From Candidatus Fibrimonadaceae bacterium (GTDB lineage Bacteria > Fibrobacterota > Fibrobacteria > Fibrobacterales > Fibrobacteraceae): a DNA stretch of 37,463 bases. The translations under genes were made by a program, and so were the position numbers. Each line of letters opens with the position of its first letter. Position 1 is the stretch's first letter. Location of the stretch: the NCBI GenBank assembly GCA_031281275.1, contig JAITFP010000039.1, forward strand, positions 1 to 37,463, written 5' to 3'. The notes below the pieces were generated by a model. That model searched no databases and had not been told where the DNA came from. It saw only the letters and a program-made list of their open reading frames with translations. This document shows positions 16,867 through 24,367 of this stretch, one piece after another.

Positions 16867-16908
16867 AATATAAGAAAGAATTTGCGAAAAATGGGAAATT
16901 TTCGCAAA
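16867..16908 (-). promoter_or_regulatory. Promoter of the polysaccharide operon with an operator-like palindrome
   Basis: On the minus strand TTTCTTATATT places a -10 hexamer at 16872-16867, 10 nt before ATG 16856. Upstream lies a perfect 10-bp inverted repeat, TTTGCGAAAA (16881-16890) and TTTTCGCAAA (16899-16908), with an 8-bp spacer. It covers the expected -35 position. It is not followed by a T-run in the direction of either gene, so an operator is more likely than a terminator. The regulator is unknown. Confidence 0.6.
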
Positions 16909-16984
16909 AAAAATAATTTTTTACAAAAGAAATACATATTAAATACACACTTAAAATACAATGGTGACGTTTCTATAACTTTTC

Positions 16985-16996
16985 TTTTTCTAAATT
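16985..16996 (+). promoter_or_regulatory. -10 element of the mutase-UAP fusion gene
   Basis: CTTTTTCTAAATT ends at 16996, 7 nt before ATG 17004, with no Shine-Dalgarno sequence between. It matches the TTTnCTAwATT pattern seen before other genes here and predicts a leaderless mRNA. It lies about 75 bp from the palindrome of the divergent operon. Confidence 0.55.
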
Positions 16997-17003
16997 CGTT
17001 TTT

Positions 17004-19358
17004 ATGCAGATTTCAATATCTTCTTTAATGGAAAGCAGCGGTGTGGTTTTTGGAACAAGTGGGGCGCGTGGACTTGTAAGCGATATGACAGGTGAAGTAT
17101 GCTATGCCTATACCCTTGGTTTTTTGCAGCACACCTTGGCAAACAAAAACGCAAAAAAGAAGGTAGCAATAGGCGGCGATTTGCGCCCAAGCACCCCTCG
17201 CATAATGGCAGCTTGCATGGCGGCAGCAAAAAACGCAGGTTTTGAATGTGACTATCAAGGTTTTTTGCCAAGCCCAGCCCTTGCCCTTTACAGCATAAAA
17301 AAAGGAATTCCCAGCATAATGGTAACCGGAAGCCACATACCAGACAACAGAAATGGCATAAAATTTTGCGATTATTATGGAGAAATAACAAAAGCAGATG
17401 AACAAAATATCCGCAAACAAACGGTGGATGTAGGGGCAGCTCCCCGTGGCTGCCCCTGTGAATTGCCAAATCCAAACAACGATGCGTTGAAAATTTATAA
17501 GGATTATATTTTAACCCTGTTCCCCAAAAATTCCCTGCAAGGCGTAAATATCGCATTTTTCCAACATTCCGCGGTTGGTAGAGATATTGCGGTGGAAATT
17601 TTAACCGAACTGGGGGCAAATGTAAAAGCGGTTGGGCGAAGCGAAAAATTTGTGCCTGTGGATACAGAGGCAATTCGCAAAGAAGACGTGGCTTTTGCAA
17701 AACAACTTTGTGCGAGCGGTGATTTTTTTTGCGTGGCGAGCACAGACGGAGATTCCGACAGACCGCTTTTGTCTGATGAAAACGGGGTTTGGCTTAAAGG
17801 CGATTCGCTTGGGATTTTGGCGGGCAAGGCACTTGGGATAGAGGCGGTGGCAATTCCTGTTAGTTGCAACACAGCTGCCGAGAAAAGCGGATTTTTCAAG
17901 GAAGTTTTGAGAACGAGAATAGGAAGCCCCTTTGTTATTGAAGGGATAAAAAAGTTGCAAGGCAAATACAAAAGCGTTGCGGGTTTTGAAGCAAACGGTG
18001 GTTTTTTAACCGAAAGTTTAACAACAAGGGATGCGCTAACACCCATTATCGCAACCATTATAGAGAGCAAAAAACAGGGATTAAAAATATCGGAGCTTCT
18101 CGCAAAATTGCCGGCAAGGTATGCAGGGAGCGGTTTAACCAGAGGCTTTTCGGTGGATGCCACAGATGGCTACAGAATAGAGTTTGAAAACGGAGATATT
18201 ATCCATTTGCGCAAAAGTGGAAATGCCCCCGAATTTCGTTGCTACACGGAAAGCAAAACACCGGAACAGGCAGAACTTTTGAGCGATAAGTGCATAAAGA
18301 CTTTTGAACTTTGGAAAATTATGGGTTCAAAGCTATACGATGAATTAAAGGAATTGACAAAAAAAGAAGTAAAACACATAGAAGAAAACATTAGTCCAAT
18401 GAACTTTGAAATGCTCCGAGATAACCCAAAATACAATGAATTTGAAAAAAAAGGCAGGGAAATTATAGAACGAGGAAAAGTAGCGGCTTATTTAATTGCA
18501 GGCGGTCAGGGTTCCAGACTTGGTTTTGATGGACCAAAAGGAATATTTAGGTTGGAATCACTTGGCAAATCCATTTTCCAAATACACGCAGAAAATATAT
18601 TGAAGTTAGGAAAAAACATTCCGTTGGTTATAATGACAAGCCCGCTCAACAATAGGGAAACCATTCAACATTTTGAGCAAAATGATTATTTCGGTTTGGA
18701 CAAGAATAAAATTAAATTCATTGAACAAGGCACCATTTTTGCAATGTCTCCGAATAGAGAACTTATATTTGAAAACAACGGCGATTTATTTTTAGCCCCC
18801 GATGGCAATGGTGGCTGTTTTAGGGCACTTTGCGAGACAGGTGCTTTGAAATGGCTAGAAGAACAGGATATAGAAATTGTTTTTCTGTACGGAGTTGATA
18901 ACATTCTCGCAAAACCTTGTGACCCACCCTTTATAGGAGCCTTTTTAGACTCAAAAATGGCTGCGGCTTCCAAGGTTGTGAAAAAGAAATACCCCGAAGA
19001 AAAAATGGGCGTATTTGCCTTCAAAAACGGCTTGCCAGGGGTTATTGAATATAGCGAAATTTCCCCCGAACTGGCAAAAAAACTGGATGGCGGCAATATT
19101 CTAGCTCATTTATTCACAATGGAATCTCTAAAGAAACTTGAAAAGGAATCTTTGCCCTGGCATTTGGCTGTTAAACGTGTTTGCGGAGTGGAAAAAGCGT
19201 TTAAGTTTGAACAGCTCTTGTTTGATGCCTTCCCAAAGCTCGGAAATATGTATTTGACAGGGGTTTTGCGAGAAGAGGAATTTGCCCCAATCAAGAACGC
19301 AAGCGGTGATGATTCGCCAGAAAGCGCGGTGGAGATGTTTAAGAAAGCTGGGCGTTGA
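17004..19358 (+). CDS. Fused phosphohexomutase and UAP1-like UDP-sugar pyrophosphorylase
   Basis: 784 residues in two enzymes. Residues 1-~437 are an alpha-D-phosphohexomutase: VTGSHIPDNRNGIK with the phosphoserine at 110, the metal loop TDGDSDRP near 250, the sugar loop GFEANGG near 332, and the phosphate loop RKSGNAPEFRCY near 400. Residues ~440-784 are a UDPGP-family nucleotidyltransferase of the UAP1/AGX type: LIAGGQGSRLG...GPKG, IMTSPLNN, APDGNGGCFRAL, YGVDNILAK and VIEYSE. Together they could turn a hexose(NAc)-6-phosphate into a UDP-sugar. ATG 18321 at the junction could serve as an internal start. Residues 143-152 are encoded by an inserted palindrome. The gene is divergent from the initiating transferase, whose donor it may supply. 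Confidence 0.88.
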   Translation: MQISISSLMESSGVVFGTSGARGLVSDMTGEVCYAYTLGFLQHTLANKNAKKKVAIGGDLRPSTPRIMAACMAAAKNAGFECDYQGFLPSPALALYSIKKGIPSIMVTGSHIPDNRNGIKFCDYYGEITKADEQNIRKQTVDVGAAPRGCPCELPNPNNDALKIYKDYILTLFPKNSLQGVNIAFFQHSAVGRDIAVEILTELGANVKAVGRSEKFVPVDTEAIRKEDVAFAKQLCASGDFFCVASTDGDSDRPLLSDENGVWLKGDSLGILAGKALGIEAVAIPVSCNTAAEKSGFFKEVLRTRIGSPFVIEGIKKLQGKYKSVAGFEANGGFLTESLTTRDALTPIIATIIESKKQGLKISELLAKLPARYAGSGLTRGFSVDATDGYRIEFENGDIIHLRKSGNAPEFRCYTESKTPEQAELLSDKCIKTFELWKIMGSKLYDELKELTKKEVKHIEENISPMNFEMLRDNPKYNEFEKKGREIIERGKVAAYLIAGGQGSRLGFDGPKGIFRLESLGKSIFQIHAENILKLGKNIPLVIMTSPLNNRETIQHFEQNDYFGLDKNKIKFIEQGTIFAMSPNRELIFENNGDLFLAPDGNGGCFRALCETGALKWLEEQDIEIVFLYGVDNILAKPCDPPFIGAFLDSKMAAASKVVKKKYPEEKMGVFAFKNGLPGVIEYSEISPELAKKLDGGNILAHLFTMESLKKLEKESLPWHLAVKRVCGVEKAFKFEQLLFDAFPKLGNMYLTGVLREEEFAPIKNASGDDSPESAVEMFKKAGR
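17432..17457 (+). repeat. REP/RPE-like palindrome inserted in frame in a coding region
   Basis: AGGGGCAGC (17432-17440) and GCTGCCCCT (17449-17457) form a perfect 9-bp stem with an 8-nt loop. The flanking GTAGGGGC...GCCCC form resembles the palindromes at 23858, 24037 and 24106. It encodes VGAAPRGCP within the mutase half, between two otherwise ordinary stretches, and does not break the frame. It looks like a mobile palindrome tolerated as a surface loop. Confidence 0.7.
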
Positions 19359-19360
19359 TT

Positions 19361-19374
19361 TTTACTATATTACC
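19361..19374 (+). promoter_or_regulatory. Promoter of the rpoZ-proS operon
   Basis: TTTACTATATTACC matches the -10-like element seen across the window (hexamer 19366-19371). The start codon here is 29 nt further on, with GAGGTAGG (19391-19398) as ribosome site, so this transcript should have a short conventional leader. Confidence 0.6.
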
Positions 19375-19400
19375 ATTCCACACAAAAAACGAGGTAGGCT

Positions 19401-19616
19401 ATGTTAGACCAAAAAGTTTATTTAGACGATATTTACGAAAGCGAAAAATGCGGCGGGTCGCCGTTTAAAGCTGTGGTTATGATGTCCAAGGAATCTAGGT
19501 TCATAAATAACCAGGCACATCAAGGTTTTATTCAGTTAGAAGAAAAACCCACAACCATTGCTATGAACAAGTTCAAACAGAACAAGCTATCCGTAGTGGT
19601 TCACGAAAAAGAATGA
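19401..19616 (+). CDS. rpoZ: RNA polymerase omega subunit-like protein
   Basis: 71 residues. FKAVVMMSKESRFINNQ and IQLEEKPTTIAMNKFKQNKLSVV follow the omega pattern: a helix with the A-K-R-A-R-like segment, then E-x-K-P-x-x-I-A and a short C-terminal strand. The usual RAR is degenerate here (KESR), so the assignment is moderate. It has a good Shine-Dalgarno (GAGGTAGG). Its stop overlaps the proS start as ATGA. Confidence 0.6.
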   Translation: MLDQKVYLDDIYESEKCGGSPFKAVVMMSKESRFINNQAHQGFIQLEEKPTTIAMNKFKQNKLSVVVHEKE

Positions 19617-21310
19617 AACTCTCAAATTTCTTTTACGCAACGCTTCGCGAAATACCAAGCGATGCGCAACTGCCAAGCCATATATTTTTAATGCGAGGTG
19701 GCTACATAAAGCCATTATCCACAGGTATATACAGCATATTGCCCTTGGGGCTTAGGGTTATTCGCAAAATTGAAAATATAATAAGGGAAGAGATGAATGC
19801 CGTTGGTGGAATGGAAGTGGATTTGCCTGTGGTGCAAACCGCCGAGCTTTGGAGCGAGGCTGGCCGCTATCAGGCGATAGGAGACGAACTGCTCCGTTTC
19901 AAAGACCGCAACAGCCACAATATGGTGCTTGCAATGACCCACGAAGAAGCAATTACCGATATGGCACGTTACGTGCTCTCCAGCTACAAGCAGCTACCCT
20001 TTATGCTCTACCAATTCAAAACAAAATACAGAGACGAAGCGCGTGCACGAGGCGGTTTGATTAGGGTACGCGAATTTGAAATGAAAGATGCTTACAGCTT
20101 CCACGCCACACCAGAAGATTTAGACAAACACTACGAACTTGAATACAAAGCCTACCAAAAAATTTTCAACAGAGTTGGAATAGAACCCGTGATAGTTCAA
20201 TCCGACACAGGAATTATGGGTGGCAAAATTGCCCACGAATTTATGCTAGACACGCCGAGCGGCGAGGATTATTTAATTATTTGCAAACATTGCGGCTACC
20301 AAGCGAACAGGGAAATAGCCGAATTCAAAAGGCAGCCTGTTGATGGAAATTTGAGTCTTGAAAAAGTAGCAACGCCAAGCAAACAAACTATTGACGAGGT
20401 TTGCACTTTTTTGAAAGCAAACAAAAAAAATGCTGGCAAATGCGTATTCTTTGATGTTGACGGCAAACTGATAGTAGCTTTGGTTCAGGGTTATTTAGAG
20501 GTGAGCGAAACAAAACTGAGAAATTTTTTGAAAGTAAAAACCTTAATCCCAGCCTCCGAAGAATTGATAAAAGCAAGCGGAATGATTCCAGGTTACGCAA
20601 GCCCAATAAATGCAAAAAATTGCAGAATAATACTAGACACCGGAGTTGCTGAAAGCAAAGACCTAATCGTTGGTGCAAACGAAGAAGGCTATCACTTTGT
20701 ACACTGCATTCCAAAAAGAGATTTTGCCAGTTTTGAAACGGTGGATATTGCAGAAGCGGCAGCGGATTGCCTTTGCCCAAAATGCGAAAAGGAATTGACC
20801 GAAACAAGGGGCATTGAACTTGGCAATATATTCAAGCTGGGCACAAAATTCAGCGAGAATATGAATTGCACTTTCACAGATGCAGCAGGCGAGGTTAAAC
20901 CAGCTATAATGGGTTGCTATGGCATTGGAGTTGGTCGCTTAATGGCAAGCGTTGTTGAAAACAGTCACGACGATTTTGGTCCTATATGGCCCCTTTCCAT
21001 TGCTCCCTTCCAAGTTCTCATTGTGCAAATAGCAAAAGACGATGCAATTTTGCAGGTATCTGAGCAACTGGAAAAAGAACTTGAATCCCAAGGCATTGAA
21101 GTTCTGGTTGACGACCGTGATGAACGCCCTGGTGTTAAGTTCAAAGACGGCGATTTATGGGGAATACCCATTCGCATTTCCATAGGCAAAAAAGGTCTTG
21201 CAGAGAACAAAGTTGAGTGGAAACTTCGCTCTCAGAAGGAGATGGAGATGGTACCTATTGCAGAGGTTGTGGAGAAGGCTTTGAAAATGTTGTCTGCCAT
21301 AATTTTGTAG
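19613..21310 (+). CDS. proS: Prolyl-tRNA synthetase, bacterial type with editing domain
   Basis: 565 residues, close to the usual ~570 of bacterial ProRS. Class II motif 1 is around PLGLRVIRKIENIIREEM, motif 2 around FKTKYRDEARARGGLIRVREFEMKDAYSF, and motif 3 near GCYGIGVGRLMASV. A YbaK-like editing insertion occupies about 225-385, and the anticodon-binding domain follows (VLIVQIAKDD onward). It charges tRNA-Pro. The last 79 bp are antisense to the end of a GDSL lipoprotein gene, and a degraded copy of its 3' region is found at 22031. Confidence 0.96.
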   Translation: MKLSNFFYATLREIPSDAQLPSHIFLMRGGYIKPLSTGIYSILPLGLRVIRKIENIIREEMNAVGGMEVDLPVVQTAELWSEAGRYQAIGDELLRFKDRNSHNMVLAMTHEEAITDMARYVLSSYKQLPFMLYQFKTKYRDEARARGGLIRVREFEMKDAYSFHATPEDLDKHYELEYKAYQKIFNRVGIEPVIVQSDTGIMGGKIAHEFMLDTPSGEDYLIICKHCGYQANREIAEFKRQPVDGNLSLEKVATPSKQTIDEVCTFLKANKKNAGKCVFFDVDGKLIVALVQGYLEVSETKLRNFLKVKTLIPASEELIKASGMIPGYASPINAKNCRIILDTGVAESKDLIVGANEEGYHFVHCIPKRDFASFETVDIAEAAADCLCPKCEKELTETRGIELGNIFKLGTKFSENMNCTFTDAAGEVKPAIMGCYGIGVGRLMASVVENSHDDFGPIWPLSIAPFQVLIVQIAKDDAILQVSEQLEKELESQGIEVLVDDRDERPGVKFKDGDLWGIPIRISIGKKGLAENKVEWKLRSQKEMEMVPIAEVVEKALKMLSAIIL

Positions 21311-21972
21311 CCAGCGGCGTTGGGGTGAATTTCGTAAATATCATCCGCATACATAAGTTCGCTATTTCCCCAAATCCCGTCCCACATATTTTCAATAAGG
21401 GAAACCTTCTTGTATTTATTTTTCAAACTGGAAAACATAGCTTCGTATTGGTCGTAGATATACATATCTTGCTCGCTGAGATATTTCGTAATAATTTCTC
21501 TGGCAACTTCTTCGTTGTAGAATTTTATCAGATAAATTTGCCTGTCTCCGTCGGCAAGTTTGTCCAAAATTGTTTCAAAATTTTTCTTTGCTTTGTCCAC
21601 AAAATTCGGATCTATGTCTCCTCCAAGCCAAGAACCAATTACTTGATCGATTAAATCATTTGCTCCAAATTCTATAAATACCACCGTAGGGTCGTGCGAT
21701 AACACATCGTCTATTCTCTCTACCGTATCGGCAGTTGTTTCGCCATTTATACCCAAATTTATTACAGGAACCTTTACTTTTTCAGCTAAATAATGCGGAT
21801 AAGATTTGCTCGTATCTATTGGAGGAAACCCCGTTCCAGCTCCATACCCCTCAGTTAAACTATTCCCAAAACACACAATTTTTGCTTGTTTTTTAGGTCC
21901 ATCATCAGTCGAGCTACAACCAAAGAGAAAAAGAACTGCTGCCGCTACAATTAGATATTTTTTGAATTTCAT
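21232..21972 (-). CDS. SGNH/GDSL-family esterase lipoprotein
   Basis: 246 residues. A lipoprotein signal ends LFLFGC with Cys 19. The four SGNH blocks are clear: FGNSLTEGYGAG (nucleophile Ser), GINGETT, GANDLI and the catalytic DDIYEIHPN. It resembles TAP-like arylesterases or lysophospholipases; it could also be a carbohydrate deacetylase. A Shine-Dalgarno AGGAAA is 9 nt before ATG, and a -10 TATATT lies about 40 nt upstream. The tail after KAF (STTSAIGTISISF) is antisense of proS and is not part of the family fold. Confidence 0.87.
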   Translation of the reverse strand: MKFKKYLIVAAAVLFLFGCSSTDDGPKKQAKIVCFGNSLTEGYGAGTGFPPIDTSKSYPHYLAEKVKVPVINLGINGETTADTVERIDDVLSHDPTVVFIEFGANDLIDQVIGSWLGGDIDPNFVDKAKKNFETILDKLADGDRQIYLIKFYNEEVAREIITKYLSEQDMYIYDQYEAMFSSLKNKYKKVSLIENMWDGIWGNSELMYADDIYEIHPNAAGYKIMADNIFKAFSTTSAIGTISISF

Positions 21973-22030
21973 ATTAAAATTTCCTGTAAAAACACTTAAA
22001 TATACAATTTTTTCCCGTTTACGGCTATTT

Positions 22031-22076
22031 TTGAGTGGAAACTTCGTGGGCGATATGGAGATGGTGCCTATTGCAG
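22031..22076 (+). repeat. Degraded copy of the proS 3' region
   Basis: TTGAGTGGAAACTTCG is identical at 21213-21228 and 22031-22046. A following 22-bp block (21242-21263 and 22055-22076) differs by one base. The spacing between blocks is 13 bp in proS and 8 bp here, so the copy is out of frame. The two direct repeats bracket the GDSL lipoprotein gene. Confidence 0.8.
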
Positions 22077-22097
22077 GGGATTTCCATCTCTGAGGTA

Positions 22098-23486
22098 GGA
22101 ATTTCTCAATGCTGTCAACTTAATATTATCCTCTTATAAAGCACTTTTTGGTTTTCCTCGATTTCTTCTTACAGGATCTAGCCTTCGCTTGAATTGCCTG
22201 CCTTTAACTATGGATACACGATAGCAAGGCATTTGCGATATCAGTTTGTTTAAGAGAACGCTTCTTTTTTCAGCGTCATCATTTAGCATAAGCAGAATCA
22301 GCTTGTCTTTGAGCTTTCCAATCAAAATATTTTCGTTGGCGACATATTCATGCTTCAATGTTTTCCCATTATTTTCCTTGCGTATGATTTCATTGGCTTC
22401 GGATTTGATTGTGGTCGCTATGTTTGAAAGAAACAGCGTGGCATAAAAATCCTGCAAAACAGAGACAAGCGTTTTGCCGCTGAAATTTTCCATATCCAGC
22501 TTGCTCTTGATAGAATTGTATTTTGTCTCCACCGCCCAGCGAAGGCGGTAAAGCTCTTTGAATTCGGATGTTTTGAATTCTTGCCGGCCAAGATTCGTGA
22601 CGAGAGTTTCCGTTTCGCCGCTTGGCAATGCCAATTTCACAACTCTCACTTTGCAGCCATGCATTTCCAAGGAAAAATCTCGCTTGTCCGCGTTGTCAAT
22701 TTCGGGATTGAAGCCTTTCTGGGTGCGCATGAGATATTTGAAGCTGTTGTCGCTCAAATGCTTGAGCAATGCCTTGGACGGATAGCCGCGGTCAAAAATG
22801 ATTAAATCTTTGCTTCCCTTGAAAGTCGCAAGATAATTGAGATGCTCCATTGCCAAATCCCGCTCGCCTACCTCAATGGTTCCTACAGCCGCATGGGCGG
22901 TGAATCCCGAAACAACCTCGCAAAGTATGCTCGCGCGGGCATGGGGGCATGGATTGGTCTTTTTGCAGCGCTTGAATACACCCAGAATATCCTTGCTCGG
23001 CGGAAGACGCAAATTCGTGCTGTCTATCGCGAAAACTCGATAGCCCTTGTATCTGTCGAAAGCATCAATGTCAAACACCGTGCTGCAAGTCATTTCAAAA
23101 AGCTCCCTGAAGGCATCAGGCGATATATTATGCCTGGCTTTGGAAAACGCCTGCTTGGTAATCGGCCTCTCTATTTCCGGATCGGTCAGCTCCATGTATT
23201 GGCCGATTTCTATCTGCAATGACTTCCTGAGAAAATTCAGGCAAAGGCCCATGACGTCTACGAAGCCCATGCGACGATGCCTCGTAAAACTATTCGGGGA
23301 GAACTTGTGATCCTCGCGAAATCTCTTGGAAAGAATAAGCTCATTTGCGTTGCCAACCAACATAAATGTACATTTTTTCATATGGCTCCTAAGCAAAAAA
23401 CACACGCTAATATATACTATTTGGCTTATGCAAATGACTTCTTAGAAAAAATGATAATTCTTAAGTTGACAGCATTGAGGAATTTC
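22098..23486 (-). mobile_element. IS4-family insertion sequence
   Basis: About 1.39 kb with one transposase gene and terminal inverted repeats of 26 bp (22098-22123 and 23461-23486, 24 of 26 matching, sharing CTCAATGCTGTCAACTTAA). Just outside, CTCTGAGGTAGGA (22088-22100) and CTTTGGGGTAGGA (23490-23502) are possible, now imperfect, target duplications, though the exact ends do not register cleanly. It interrupts the pseudogene at 23503. Confidence 0.85.
22134..23381 (-). CDS. IS4-family DDE transposase
   Basis: About 415 residues. Catalytic acids are visible in VFAIDSTNLRLP and LIIFDRGYPS, and the IS4 signature Y-x2-R-x3-E-x6-K in YRLRWAVETKYNSIKSK. The length is normal and there is no frame break, so the element may still be active. 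ATG 23381 is preferred because AGGAG lies 5 nt upstream; a GTG at 23405 lacks this. Confidence 0.93.
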   Translation of the reverse strand: MKKCTFMLVGNANELILSKRFREDHKFSPNSFTRHRRMGFVDVMGLCLNFLRKSLQIEIGQYMELTDPEIERPITKQAFSKARHNISPDAFRELFEMTCSTVFDIDAFDRYKGYRVFAIDSTNLRLPPSKDILGVFKRCKKTNPCPHARASILCEVVSGFTAHAAVGTIEVGERDLAMEHLNYLATFKGSKDLIIFDRGYPSKALLKHLSDNSFKYLMRTQKGFNPEIDNADKRDFSLEMHGCKVRVVKLALPSGETETLVTNLGRQEFKTSEFKELYRLRWAVETKYNSIKSKLDMENFSGKTLVSVLQDFYATLFLSNIATTIKSEANEIIRKENNGKTLKHEYVANENILIGKLKDKLILLMLNDDAEKRSVLLNKLISQMPCYRVSIVKGRQFKRRLDPVRRNRGKPKSAL

Positions 23487-23502
23487 TCCCTTTGGGGTAG
23501 GA

Positions 23503-23794
23503 GTCCGCACTAACCTGCCTGCCCAGCTCCGCAAGGCAGCTCGCCTCCTTGCACACCTTCACGGTGTTCTCCATTGAGCCGAGAAAAGCAACTATACTTT
23601 CGGTAGTCATCCCCGAATCGTTCACTAGGCAAAACATTAACTGCCGTCTCTCGGAGCCTATCAGTTAAGTAAGTCAGCTCAGAAAACCCAATTGAATCGC
23701 GGTCATCCAAAGTGTTGATGATTGCAACTCGTTCCTGCACCTGCCCGTAGGCAGCGAGGGCAAGCAACAGCAACGTTAAAAATAGCTTGTTCAT
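23503..23794 (-). pseudogene. Secreted protein of Fibrobacter paralogous type, frameshifted and cut by the IS element
   Basis: The start encodes a signal peptide (LFLTLLLLALAAYG) and then VAIINTLDDRD...LPSERFG. At the GGGG near 23612 the frame is lost; removing one G continues as MTTESIVAFLGSMENT and then CKEASCLAELGRQVSAD. At GCGGAC (23503-23508) the reading frame runs into the IS end. The remaining C-terminal part is not found on the other side of the IS, so a deletion is likely. I recall such proteins (nucleotide-binding-like N-terminal domain, LG-x-x-x-x-A-D) as a large family in Fibrobacter. Confidence 0.7.
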
Positions 23795-23857
23795 AGCCGA
23801 ATAAATTATAAATTTTTCAGCGGAAAAATCCTCAAAAAGCCACTAAATGCGGTTATC

Positions 23858-24050
23858 GTAGGGGCGTATTGCATCGCCCAAAATTTGCCACGCCGTAAAT
23901 GCGAACCTCGTGCGTTTGTGTGTGGTTGTATGTGTTTCCCAAACGGTGCAAACATAAATGCAATATCATTTCGCATTTAGGGCGTAAGTCTTACGGCAGA
24001 ACGCGGTATAATATAAATATACATTTTTTTTGCAAACAATACGCCCCTAC
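23858..24050. repeat. MITE-like unit bounded by 14-bp inverted repeats
   Basis: GTAGGGGCGTATTG (23858-23871) is the exact reverse complement of CAATACGCCCCTAC (24037-24050). Inside are a second inverted pair, TAAATGCGAA (23896-23905) and TTCGCATTTA (23970-23979), and a hairpin CGTAAG-T-CTTACG (23983-23995). There is no coding potential of note. The termini resemble GTAGGGGC-type palindromes that occur as dispersed REP-like sequences in many bacteria. Confidence 0.65.
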
Positions 24051-24105
24051 ACATTTACACGCATATCATTTTCACATTTGAGGGCAAACCGACAACCACC
24101 AAAAA

Positions 24106-24126
24106 GGGCAACCGCGAGGGTTGCCC
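24106..24126. repeat. GGGCAACC hairpin (REP-like)
   Basis: GGGCAACC (24106-24113) and GGTTGCCC (24119-24126) form a perfect 8-bp stem with a 5-nt loop, followed by CTAC. On the minus strand the unit begins GTAGGGGCAACC, the same head as the unit at 23858 and the in-frame palindrome at 17430. Confidence 0.65.
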
Positions 24127-24204
24127 CTACTCCAACTCCTTACCCCTCGCTTCCTCTTTACTGAACAAAAGTGGGGAGCCTTGGCGGTAAGAATAACAGC
24201 CGTA

Positions 24205-24367
24205 TTATACATTGAAAACCTCAGCTATTTGAATTTCAGCCTTAGCAATTTTCGCTACGCTCTGTGCAAATTCCAAAAACATTTTGGCTTTTTCCACGCT
24301 CGGCAAGACTTCACTATCCAATAAGGCATTGAACTATTTTAGATATTACATCAGCGGATAGGGACAT
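24205..24367 (-). pseudogene. Small gene with a single-base frameshift
   Basis: TTTACTATATT (hexamer 24380-24375) lies 7 nt before ATG 24367, exactly as at intact genes here. The frame reads MSLSADVISKIV and soon stops. Skipping one base after the twelfth codon gives an open frame to TAA at 24205, with NALLDSEVLPSVEKAK, then MFLEFAQSVAKIAKAEIQ (total about 53 residues, helical and charged). No family recognised. It may be a decayed gene, a sequencing error, or a frameshift site. Confidence 0.4.

Noticed and set aside
16881-16908. Intrinsic terminator
   Set aside because: The stem-loop lies between divergent starts and lacks a following T-run in the direction of any gene that ends there.
23858-24126. 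CRISPR array
   Set aside because: The repeats are inverted and few, with no regular direct repeat and spacer pattern, and no cas genes.
24121-24324. A 67-residue plus-strand frame
   Set aside because: It begins in a palindrome, has no ribosome site or promoter element, and is antisense to the better supported small minus-strand gene.
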